Assembly: GCA_900169235.1 (NCBI GenBank)
Contig: FWCC01000178.1
Span: 62,001-126,000, forward strand
DNA: 64,000 nt
Reading direction: 5' to 3'
Source of the DNA: Zarea fungicola
Taxonomy: Eukaryota > Ascomycota > Sordariomycetes > Hypocreales > Cordycipitaceae
The notes beneath the pieces were generated by a model that was not told the origin of the DNA, searched no databases, and was given only the letters and a program-made list of their open reading frames with translations. Made by a program: the position numbers and the translations under genes. This document shows, piece after piece, positions 10,518 through 21,480 of this stretch (the stretch's first letter is position 1; every line of letters begins with the position of its first letter).

Positions 10518-13500
10518 TGTGTTTCCAGTTTGTCCAAGATGCAGCGTAGCATGTAGCATGTACCAGGAGGTGCCGGTGACCACGGGCAAGCGAGGCAGAG
10601 GCAAAGACCGGAGCTGGAGCTGTTTGGAGCTGAGCCAAGGAGGAGGACGAACGGGGGGGCACGAGAAACGAAGGGGGCGTGTGGCGCTTGCGACAGGCTA
10701 ACCCAGGTCAGGCTCCGGAGCTATTGTGTGTGAGTCTTGTCCCAGGACAGAGTAGGATAGTGTCTTATGGCTGGGGAAGCGTAAAATTGGCCATGGATTC
10801 AATGCTGCTGGGCAAAGACAAAGAGGGACGTGTGACTTGTCGAGAGTTCAAATTGGTACGAATTTTAGAGATGGGGCGCCCCCTTGGAAGGAAAGTTGAA
10901 GAGAAGGGCAATTTGGCCAATGTGACGCTGTTGATAGCGTCAACTCGAAAGGGCGCCCGGGGTAGGCCTGGGAGGTTTAGGTGAGTAGGAAATACGATGA
11001 GCCACAGCGGTGTTCCGGGGTCAATTAGGATTAATTGGAGAGAGGGTCGTATCGAATCCTGCAGGCTAGTCTGGCGTGTGTGCGTACCAGTCTGTGTGGT
11101 GTGATTGATATGAAAGGAAAATATAGCATGGGAGAGATGGCAAAACGAAGCCAGCCTGGAAGGCAAGCAACGGCAGGTGACAGCTGACGGACAACCAGCA
11201 TGAGGAAAGCAACCGCCAACACTGATTGGAAAAAGGGGGCTTGGGAGGGGGCACTTTTGGGCCATTGACAGGGCTCTGCTAGTGGATTGTAGGTGGCTGC
11301 CAGTGGCTCTCAGTGGCTGTTAAAGCCCGAGTCTTATATTGGCATTGGTCCATCCCTCTGCGGTGCGGTGAAGGAATAGACGGGCCTGGGCAGTAGCAAT
11401 TGGACAAATCTGGCAGCACGTTCAGGGGTGGCACGGCGGAGAGGGGCTGGTACCATTTACAGGGGTCTTGAACTGGGTTAACCAGTAGTGGCAATTAAGG
11501 CGGACATGGATTGGGTTTAGCTTCAGGCCCCCCCGGCACTAACGCCAGGTACCCAGCGCCCCAGGTACCACCTGGGCACGGCTGCACGGCTGCACGGGAA
11601 AGCCACTAAAAAGTACGTTGGTTTGTTGGACGGCGATGCGCCCAGTTGCAGACTTGCAGTTAGTTGGACAACGGAAGTGGGGGACAAGACTTTTTTCATC
11701 GTTGTCCATTTCCGCTGATAAGCACCTTGTCTACTGGTACAGAGTACGGACTGTACCCATGCTTTTACTTGCCGAGGTATTTGCGTATACTGCATACTAT
11801 CGCCAGGTAGATGTACCTTGGTAGTAGCAAGTAACTGGATGGATATACCTGGTCGGTTCTATTGCGGCGGATTGTACTTGGGTCGCCCAGACAATGCAAA
11901 CAATGGCATTCAAACAATGGCTTGGAAATTGTAGCCATGGTGATTTTCTTTTCCACATGTTTGTTGATGATGGACGCTTTTACTCCAAACTCCGTACTTG
12001 CAACAATAAACAAGTGGCTGCTTTCTTGACGATTGAGCTGCGACAAACTACGTGACAGCTGGTAAAGAACGTCGAGGTACATACATGCGTGCTGGTACAG
12101 GCTAATGCACCCCTGATCTAAACCCCAGTACAGTGGATGGTGGCCAGTGGGGAGCAGTTCGGTGGCTGCTTTGGTCCGGCCCAACCTGTGCACTGCTCTC
12201 TTCAAGTACCCCATCCCATACGCCTCACCAAAAAGATACCAAAGATACCTTGTCCACCTCTAGCGCTTCCTCCATCATTCTCCTCCTTGTCCTCCTCCTC
12301 ACCTGTTACACATGTGCAACGCCATACATGCACCCCCGAGGCGCTGCCCGCCTACCATGCATCTGTGTTCCCTATCCATCTATAATTTTGGTTCTATTTT
12401 CTTTACGGATACAACTTGCAAGGCAGTTTAACTGGCGTGCCCGAATCGGTCAGCTCCTCATCCAACTGGTGACAAAACTCGTCACTAGTGGCCAAAGTAA
12501 ATTAAAAACAAATTAAAAAACTCTCAGGGGTTTGGCTCGTTGTCCAGTCACTCACTTTACAGAGGAGTCCACCCACTACAGGCCACTGTAGACCCGCCTG
12601 CAAATAGCTGCTCCACCATCGCTTCCGGCAAGCTCAACCAAGCTTTTTCCTTTCACGATTTACCAGCGACTATTTGCTGATTCAATGGGCACTTCCACTT
12701 TAATGGGCAGGGCAACTCTCCTTTGAGAAATAATTGGCTAAATTTACATCAATTCATTCGGCCGAACGGGTTCAGCTTGCCCCCCCGATACCCCCTTTGC
12801 CTGCGGGCGCTTACTAGCTGCTGCCAATCAGCGCCGCACGACATCATCTCTCTGATGCTCTTAATCCCATGACGTGCATTGATTGACAGAGATTGCCATT
12901 GATTGGCATAGATTCATTCTTACTCGGCGCCTACAGATCTCCCTCACTATTCAGCTCATCGCCCTCTTGCTAATCATTCGTGCTGATCCAAATCAACATC
13001 CCTTGCAGTGGCTTACCATGAATGCCTAAAATTACACCAAAGGCTGTTTAATGAGCAAATCTCCCATGTCTTTCAAAATTGCCGCCTTCCTTTCTTTCCG
13101 TGGGCGGGGTCTCGCTATTTTCTTTTTTTGCCCGTTTTAATGAACGTGCGCCATTTCGACAATAGATGCTGCCCTGCATAGATTACCGCGAAAACTTCCT
13201 GCTTCCGATACATTAAAAAAAAGGAAAGAAGACGACGTCACAAAAAAAGCAATGGCACGAAAACAAATGACAAACCATGTTTGGTAGCTTAAAACTTGTT
13301 GCTTGTAAAAATCTAAAACATGGCAGTTGTTTTGTACCAGACATCTCCTCCATGTTTCGCTCTGCTGTCGCATCTTCGCATCGGAAACACCAACCACACA
13401 CCACGCACGCCTGATAAACTAGCGACAGAAAGAGAATACATCTCAAACTGGTTCATCGATCTGCTTCATACTTTGTTTTACTCCGTGTTTCCATCTCGTG

Positions 13501-14123
13501 TGTTGTTTGTTTTCCATCCTCGTCAACCATTGTCCGAGCACAACCCAGTGACAGCCTCCTCATCAATGACTATGACAGCGCAAGGAACTCCTCTCCATCG
13601 ATCGAGGCTGTGCAGCAACACAGGCCAGCCAAGGCTCCCCATACTCACACACATTACATATTTGCCAGGTATTGCCTCTTGTCAATATCCGCATCGACCG
13701 ACGCTTTGTCCCGAACTGGGCCTCTGCACCGAACGTCAAACCCCCTGTTCCTCAGTCATCACCTAAATAGATACCCATGCTCTAAGAAATCCACTCACAC
13801 TCGCTACATCTTCGGTCAAAGTAATTTGCCACATACTGGCTAGACAAGTGCCCGGCACTTCCTTGCTCACCGCTTTATTACTGTATTATCCTCATTTGGT
13901 AAGCTCATATCGAATGACTACTCGGAAGTTAATTCCGTACTTTCCCGCCGGTTTATATAGGAATCTGCCAGACTTCAGCTTCGTCGTACTGGTAGTGTCG
14001 TGTCGAACAAGAGAGAATAGGCACGAAGAAGCACTTTGACATTGCAGCTCCTCGTTCATCCCTGCCGAGTTGAATCCCCTAATTCAGTAAACAATGATAA
14101 AATAAAAATAAAAAGATAATTCG

Positions 14124-14143
14124 TTTATTTATTTATTTATTTA
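14124..14143 (+). repeat. (TTTA)5 microsatellite
   Basis: Five perfect TTTA units are followed by a T-run inside an AT-rich patch (14090-14160). It is noncoding. Confidence 0.9.
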
Positions 14144-15061
14144 TTTTTAAATACAAAAATCTTGTTTCAGTCGCTCATTCTCCTGCCTGGTTTTCTTCAA
14201 CAGAAGCTTGGCACCCCCAGTCGAGGCTCGGGGCATTTCTTAAAAGTTACGGCTTTCGCGCTGGAGCCTCCCCGTTATACGAGACATTCCATTTCGCCTA
14301 TGGAGTACGAATTACTCGCCCACGTATTTTTGAGATATACTGACGCGTGTTGTTCGACTTCTTTTCCTGTAATTATCATCATTGTTCCATTTGAAGCAGA
14401 GAGTCATCATTAATCCTCAAGGCTCTCCGTCCCCTGGCGTGAACTCACGCGACGTCAATTCCCAGCCTCACCATTTCCTACTTTAGCTCAGGCGTAGAAA
14501 AAAGTTCCTGTACCCATATCTGTATATCATTCTGCGCCAAAAAAAAATTAAAACATTGAGACATGTTGTAGAATACACGTTGCTTGGCACCACTCGTCCT
14601 CCACTGTGGTACGACGCGTTCTCCCTTTCAGCCTGCATTACAAACCGGCGCAGGCGTTTTGCAAGTCAATCGCGGTACGAGAAGTTTAAAAAAAAAATAC
14701 AGACATCTGGAAGAGTTATCATGTGGATGCCATGTCTCTCCCTCCGAGTACGCGACTTCCCATCTCAACCTCCAGTAAAACATGAAGAAATATAACATCT
14801 GAACACCCCTCTCACTCCACCCTTTCCACCATTTTCCATCTTTCTTTCAATATATTCGTTCTTTGAACCTTGTTTGGGGGCGGCTGGCGATTTTATACAG
14901 TCTGCCGCGGTGGTGGCATACCAGGTAGCTGGCATCTCACACCTGTTCATCTAAGACAGAACGCGAAGTATGGGGGAAAGAAAGACGAGGACAACACCTC
15001 CAGGTTAATGGGTCGCGGTTCTCGGTTTTGAATGTCATGCGAGCCTGTCTGTGATTATCTT

Positions 15062-15082
15062 GGCTTTTGGCTTTTGGCTTTT
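15062..15082 (+). repeat. 7-bp tandem repeat (GGCTTTT)3
   Basis: Three perfect copies of GGCTTTT, about 300 bases beyond the MED16 stop codon. Confidence 0.85.
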
Positions 15083-15381
15083 GACTTTGTCGAGACTGCG
15101 GTGCCTCGACTCGCTTCACTCACGCCGCGTAGACAGTCCAAAACTTAAAAGTAATCACATTGGGCAGTCATGTCAAGTAAGGATGGGGAATTTATAGTGA
15201 TCTGAAAACAGCAATTAACAAGCATCTTTTATTCCAAAAAAATTTTACTTTACAATTAGCCTCTGTCAACGCCAATAATAATAGCAAAACCAACTATGTT
15301 GTACTTTCATCGTCTACCAAGCACCCATCACACCGTTCAATACATGAATACCCAGGACAGCTCCCATATACCAACACACTC

Positions 15382-18300
15382 TTACAATATTAGCTTGCCC
15401 TTGCCAAGTAAGCCCCAGCTACCTCCGCAGGAACACTTTCTCTGCTGAGATAGCACGTACGCAACACCAGGCCTGTGAGCTGGGGCAGCGTCTTCCATCA
15501 CCAGCGGGCACCGCACGCATCGTCGCCACGCTCTCATCCCAGGCGTCCCCAGCCGCAGCTCAGCACGCTTAAAGATATCATAGTACGCGCCGCCCCTCGC
15601 CACCTTCGCCGCCAGGCTGCCCTGGTCATCCTGCACGCCCAGCGCCGAAAAGTTTGCAAAAAAGAGCCGCGCCGGGTCCGTCCGCTCGCGCATCGCCTTC
15701 AGGTCCTCGACGAAGAACTTCTTGATGAGCGGCGTAAACGGCGGCGGGAGGAGTCGCGTCAGCAGCATCATGAGCTCCATCTGGATCTGTGATGTCTTGA
15801 TCATCAGGTCAATCTGCTTCCCCTGGGGCGGGTTCGTCGCCTGCCGCAGCATTGCCGGCAAGAACGTCGAATAGGCCTGCTTGATGTCGGCACCCAGCGT
15901 GTTGAGCATCCTCTCAAACTCGGCCGCGGGGACGAGGCTCGAGCTGATGGCCTGCTGCATTCGCTGATACGCCTGCTGCAGCTGCCCGCTCGGCAGCCGG
16001 GCCACGCCGGAATGCTCCGCCTCGGCGGCCTGGCGCCGGTAAAACTCGACCGCCTGCGCGCTCACGCCGTCGAGATGTGCGACCCGGCGGCACAGCGCGG
16101 ACAAGAAGCTTCTCGTCGATGAACAGAGTAGCAGGTGCAATGCTACTTCATTCTTCTCTTGAAGATATTCGGCAGCGTTTACGAGCTTTTGGCCGTTGAG
16201 TTGCTCCATGAACTTGTCATCGCCCATCAGCTCAAAGAGGCAGTCAAAGATCCATGCTAACAGGTCTAAAGACCACTTGAGCTCTCCAGCCAGCGCCTCA
16301 ACAACCTCTGTAAACTTGTTATTAGAACAGGTATCCAGTGACGCTTCACTCGTCAAGGTTTTACTTACCAGGCTCTTCCAGTGGGGACATCTTGTCCCTT
16401 GCCTGGATTGGTGTATTGCTTGCTATCGTCGTGAGAATGACAATAATGCGTACATTCAAGCCGATGTTGGCAAACTTGCTCTGAAATGACCGCGGAACAT
16501 TCTCCCCCCGAAAGCCAAGACTATTCATGATACCCATGCATGTATGGAGTGAGGAATTGCGCATAAGCGATTCGTGGTGAATCTCCTCCGAGTAGTCAAC
16601 CTGGATCTTGAGCATTCTTATTAACTCTTGAAGCCATTCGTGCGCAAATCTCTTCTTCTCGGCCAACGGGTGTGCAATAGCCAACAGATCGTCAAAATTG
16701 CTTTGCCCTATGATACAACCCGCCGCGGCAATGGAGAGCCCGGCCACGCTGGCGGCGTAAACGCCCTCGGTGGGGTTTTCTCCAATATCACCGGCTGGGT
16801 AGTGAAGCCTACTCCATGTCACTTTGCCTTCGTCGCCTATTTGGATCATGGAGCAGTGAGTCGGGGAAAATGCGGCCTGGTAGCACGGTCCGTCTTCGCT
16901 GAATGTCCAGCCAACCTCCTTGAGGTTCATGATTCTCAATTCATCGGTGGTGGTGTAAAGCTCTTCAAAGGTAAAACGGTCTCTATACTCAACAGTTCCG
17001 TCTGACATGACTAGCATTAATACCTTGCCATATTGAGAAACCTGGATCCCAATGACAACTTTGTTTATCACAACAGGGTCCAAGCGTCTCAGGTGAGTGG
17101 ACAGAGGCGGGTCTTGCACAGTAGATACGCTGTTGCGACGACTTCCAATCTGCTGAAAGGCTGTCTGTATCGGCTGACGCTGCTCTATACATTCCCAGCG
17201 GTCCACGATTGTCTGTGGCATATCAAAACCGCCAACGCCTGATGAGCGTGCTCGTGCGCCAATGATCAGCGGCAGGGCACCTTTTCCAGTGTTATCAATG
17301 ACTGATGCAAGTGCCTGCAGTGATGTGAATTCAGGCATTGAGGGCTCATCAACCATTTGAAGCCAGTCAATAGTGGCAAGGTGGTCTTCGACCAGCGATG
17401 GATTGAGACGCGCCGTCTGGGAGAGCTGCGTCTTTTCTTGCACTGCGCCAGGACCAGCCCACTGAATCTCTAGCTTGATGACTTTGAGCTTCCTGGTCGC
17501 TGTGGTGGCTGTAATTATGAGGTGTTCTTTGCGACGTCAGTAAATAATTCACAATGGTAAGTAAGGGTTGGCGCGCACTCTTATCTGTAGCCAGCGCTGC
17601 ATGTGTCACCAGCTCGTCCGAGGAGCAAATGCTTTCCAACTCCATTGTCGTCTCCTCAATCCGCGCATTATTTTGGCTCCAGTACATCTTCAGTAGTCCG
17701 CTCATTGTAACGCATAATAGGGCACTCTTGGATGTATGGGGATGGTGGGGTCCAACAGCGTGGATAAATGAGCTTTCATACAAGTATGACGTGTTTGGCT
17801 TCGTGTTTGGCTTTGCAGGAGCCCTCACTGCTGGGCCGTATAAGACATTAAAGGGTTTCTTCGACAATCAGTCAATGTGCCAGCCATATCTTCCTTCCAT
17901 GCGCAACTTACCTGCGGATTCGGGGCTACAGGAAGCCAGTGGCATCCGACAATAACATTCATATCATCAATAGCATCCGTGTCCCATTTGCGATTGACGA
18001 AAGGATTATTGAGAGAAACGGGGAAGTTCATAATGCAGACACGCCCAACAGAGTCAAATACGGCGATCTCTGGTGCAAACGTAGGACTCCATTCCAGATG
18101 CGTCAACGGATTAGCGACGGTGCCTTTGATGAGATCAGTCGTCGTTGGCTCACTCAGGGCCCAGTTACCATCCACAGGACTAGCACGAAGCATGCGCAGC
18201 TCCAGGCTCAATCCGTCGGAGCTAATCGACGCAATGGTTCCCGATCTCGACCATGCAACTTTTCTATGAATTTGTCAGTTTTATGAAGTAGCGAGGAGGA

Positions 18301-18484
18301 GGATAAGCACCCACTGGCAGCAACCGCGAGTTCTCAACTCATCTAGCCTTTGATTAAGTTGTCGACCCTGAGATTTGGGTGGCAGCGACAGTGGAACTTC
18401 CTCGCCAAATAAGTCGTCCACCCCGTCAAGGCTGACGGGTATCGTGCTGTCCAGCATCATGGGCATCTTTTCGGCCGTCGTCAT
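15382..18484 (-). CDS. MED16: Mediator complex subunit 16 (Med16/Sin4)
   Basis: Five exons: 18484-18315, 18263-17912, 17858-17579, 17526-16369 and 16307-15382. They join in frame to 961 aa, the usual size for fungal Med16. The N-terminus has the family's VDDLFGEEVPLSLP and RLDELRTRGCCQ, then WSRSGTIASISSDG and a beta-propeller-like region. The C-terminus ends with a cysteine cluster, CVRCP near residue 915 and CSCGGSW near 948, typical of the Med16 C-terminal zinc-binding-like end. Med16 belongs to the Mediator tail and links gene-specific activators to RNA polymerase II in the nucleus. The third intron has the unusual acceptor AAAG at 17527, but a good CTGAC branch site and family conservation on both sides support it. 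MTTAEKMP at 18484 is preferred over the ATG at 18514 because family members start near it. Confidence 0.9.
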
Positions 18485-19406
18485 TTCAGACTGAGTTGCG
18501 AAATCAAGGGACAATCTACAAATTCTCCTGCATCCTCCTTCTAGCGTTTATTTTTCCCAATAGGTGCCTAATGATTAAGAATATGAGATGAAGAGATTAA
18601 AATGATGATTAAACGTGGCGTAATGACAGATGGTAAGACGGTTTGTGAAAGGATGAATGAGAAATAGGTTGAGACCAGGTGCACTTAGCGACGTGCTAAC
18701 AGTCCGGCAAAACAGCGGCAGTAGCGGTAGCACCATCACGCACTTACCCTGTACTACAGTGACAAATCTGTATTGTCGTGCGTGACAAAGGATCCCTAAA
18801 CCAGACCGACTTACTGCAGTATATCTATCTAATACAATACCGTTCAGTTTTACTAGTTCTTGTTTTTTGTTAAAGTTTTGGTACTTTACCTCTATTCATG
18901 GTGGTGGTTCTGGCTATGGTATCGCGGCTGATTAACCCATCTGGTTCGAATTTCTATCAGGAAACGCAAAGCCTACAGAGAAGCGACAGTGCAGTGCACG
19001 ATCCAAGGAGTGTATCCAGAAACATCATAAAACTCACAGTAACCACCGTTTTCAAATCCCTTCCAAGAATAAGTTTGCTTCCATTATGGCTATTCATACA
19101 GATTAACCCGACTTACCTAACCTGCTCGTCAACATTTTGATTTGCTGGGACAGGCATTGAGCTAGCATCAACTTATCAAATAGAACAAAAGAGAGAAGAA
19201 GCTGTATAAAATTTGTTGTGTGAGCCTCGAAGCGGTGTAATGAACTTGATGCTATGGCTGTCATCTCTGCCAGGCTGTAGCGTCATACTGACCGAGGCTA
19301 TGCCACTCTGCTGCTTACGACGTCTCCAACCCGGCGACACAAGCCCTGAAACAGAATCCATACCAATTGCACCACCCAACTGCCAGGCAAGTCAAATAAC
19401 AATACC
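18485..19406. promoter_or_regulatory. divergent intergenic region MED16 / D-lactate dehydrogenase, 0.9 kb
   Basis: This sits between the divergent starts of MED16 and the D-lactate dehydrogenase gene, so it should contain both promoters. I see no ORF with support. A GGTTCGAATTT word at 18952 briefly resembles a tRNA B box, but no cloverleaf can be drawn around it. Confidence 0.5.
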
Positions 19407-21480
19407 ATGAAAGCCATAGAAAGAGGTTATCGTATCACCAATGCGCGGTCTGCCCGTCGAGTATGCAATGCTATATCTTCCCTACGATTGGTGTCAACAA
19501 ACCCCACACGCAAAGGCTACGGAAGTGGTTCATTCCAATATGCCATCGGTGGTGTTTTACTGGGAGCTGCTGCCACTGCATCAATACTATGGAACCGGGA
19601 AATGGATAGAGAAGCAGCTCATGAGCAAAGATGGCGAGAAACAAAGCCACACGGCACACCACTCAGAGCAAAGTATGCCGATAAGGCCACCATGCTTAAA
19701 GTTAGTTCAGAAACGTTCATCTCACCGCAACGCCAAGGTTTCTACAATATGACATGGACTGATGAAAATTGAATGGCTAGGCTGTAGCGGAGATAAGAGC
19801 CTCACTTGGAAGTGAGGCTGTAAGCCTGGAAGAGGACGACATTGAAGCACACGGCTTCTCGGAATGGTCGTCCTCAAATACGACAGAGTGTCCCGTGGCT
19901 GTTGTGCGTCCGTCATCCACCGAGCAAGTCTTAGCCATTGCCTAGATATGCACAAGGTACTGTGTGCCCATGGTGCCATATGGAGCAGGCTCCAGCGTCG
20001 AGGGTAATTTTTCGTCGCCGCTGTCCGGCGTGTGCATCGACTTGTCCGAGATAAACAGCATCGTCGCTTTCCACCCAGAAGACATGGACATTGTTGTGCA
20101 ACCCGGTGTCAACTGGACCAAACTCAACGAAGAAATCAAGCACAGCGGTATCTTTTTGCCTCTGGATCCCAGTCCAACCGCACACATTGGCGGCATGATC
20201 TCAACAAACTGCAGTGGTACAAACGCCATGCGCTACGGCACCATGAAGGACCATATACTAAGCCTGACTGTTGTGCTAGCTGATGGGAACATCTTGAAGA
20301 CGCGACACCGGCCGCGAAAGACATCTGCAGGTTATAATCTCACGGCACTGTTTACGGGCTCCGAGGGCACGCTCGGCATCGTCACGGAGGCGTCGCCGCG
20401 CCTGGTGCGAATTCCGACCGACGTTAGTGTTGCAACGATTACGTTTGAGTCGCTGCGACAGGCTGTTGCTGCAGCGTCGTACATGGTTAGGGACGGAGTG
20501 CCTCTGGCGGCTCTAGAACTTATGGACGAGGTGCAGATGCAAGTCATCAACAAGGGCGGCGGCGCCGGTGGACGACTTTGGGCCGAGAGGCCGACCCTCT
20601 TCATAAAGTATTACATTCCATGAGCAGAATTAACGATATATTTCAGCTCACTGATCCTAGTGTTTAGGTTTTCCGGGACAACAACGTCCATCCAGAGTGA
20701 CCCAGCCGCCGCCAAGTCCATTGCCGAGGCACATGAGTGCGTGATGGACTCGCTGTGGTCGGCGCGCAAAACAGCGCTGTGGGCAAGCCTCGCAACGCGC
20801 CCGGATGGGACCGAGATGCGATCGACGGATGTTGCGGTGCCCATCTCCCGGCTGGCGGACATTGTTGAAATCTCAAAGGACCGTGCGACAAAGTTGGGCC
20901 TGCACAACAGCGTCCTGGGCCATGTGGGGGACGGTAATTTTCACCAGATAATCATGTACAACCCGAAGAAACCGAAAGACCAAAAGGCAATGGAAGATTG
21001 CGTCAACGCCATGATGGCTGATGCGACAAGAATGGAGGGTACAGTGTCGGTAAGTGTAACGGCCACATAGCTAATGAAATTGTGCCATTCGCCATTGTAA
21101 TTTGTATTTCCCACAGAATGGCCATAATACGCTCTGCTTCGAACTCGTATTCAAAAGTATTACATGGCACTAACAACATAGGGTGAACACGGTATCGGAT
21201 TTGGCAAAAAGGTACGAACTAATCTTCATCAGGTCTGCTTTGACGCCCAGTTTCTGAACCGCAGTTGGCTAATTACTGTTCATTCGACAAGGATTGCTTG
21301 ATGAAAGAGCTTGGCCCGGTAACGATTGGTGTTATGCAGGCAATTAAACAAAAGTTGGACCCCCAGTAAGTTTCCTCATAACACCATTCCAAACCGGGGG
21401 ACATATCCGGTAGAGAAATATTGACATGGCGACTTATATTCAGCTGGCTTTTGAACCCTGGGAAAGTGTTTGACGAGTAG
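19407..21480 (+). pseudogene. mitochondrial D-lactate dehydrogenase (cytochrome), interrupted by in-frame TAG
   Basis: Six exons: 19407-19700, 19781-20607, 20668-21049, 21182-21211, 21292-21365 and 21444-21480, making 548 codons, a normal length. Residues 1-45 look like a matrix-targeting presequence and are followed by a membrane segment (YAIGGVLLGAAATASIL), as in DLD1-type enzymes of the inner membrane that oxidise D-lactate with FAD and pass electrons to cytochrome c. FAD-domain motifs are intact: MVPYGAGSSVEGN, HIGGMISTNCSGTNA, GSEGTLGIVTEA. C-terminal motifs are GHVGDGNFH, GEHGIGFGKK and DPHWLLNPGKVFDE. The one defect is TAG at 19943-19945, between VLAIA and ICTRY, where relatives usually have Lys (one A-to-T change from AAG). 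It lies in exon 2 within conserved sequence, so an intron cannot sensibly remove it. Either a recent null allele or a base error; all else looks under selection. Confidence 0.72.

Larger units (their letters stand above)
10518..15381. other. gene-poor stretch, 4.9 kb
   Basis: This lies between the 5' end of the coiled-coil gene and the 3' end of MED16. I found no ORF with a domain, signal peptide or splice-joined extension. The 166-aa minus ORF at 10765-11265 looks like chance. Visible features: a G/T-rich leader near 10500-10700, a cluster of GGTACC/TACCTGG-like words at 11540-11840, a pyrimidine tract near 12264-12310, a (TTTA)5 run at 14124-14143, an inverted repeat GCGTGA-N2-TCACGC at 14437-14450 followed directly by GACGTC, and a 7-bp tandem repeat at 15062-15082. 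A long promoter or 5' leader for the coiled-coil gene, or an unrecognised noncoding transcript, are the likely contents. Confidence 0.5.

Noticed and set aside
10765..11265. Minus-strand 166-aa open frame upstream of the coiled-coil gene
   Set aside because: No domain or signal, low-complexity composition, and no splice extension; likely chance.
18898..18975. tRNA-like B-box word (GGTTCGAATTT)
   Set aside because: No paired acceptor, D or anticodon stems can be drawn, and the B box has mismatches.
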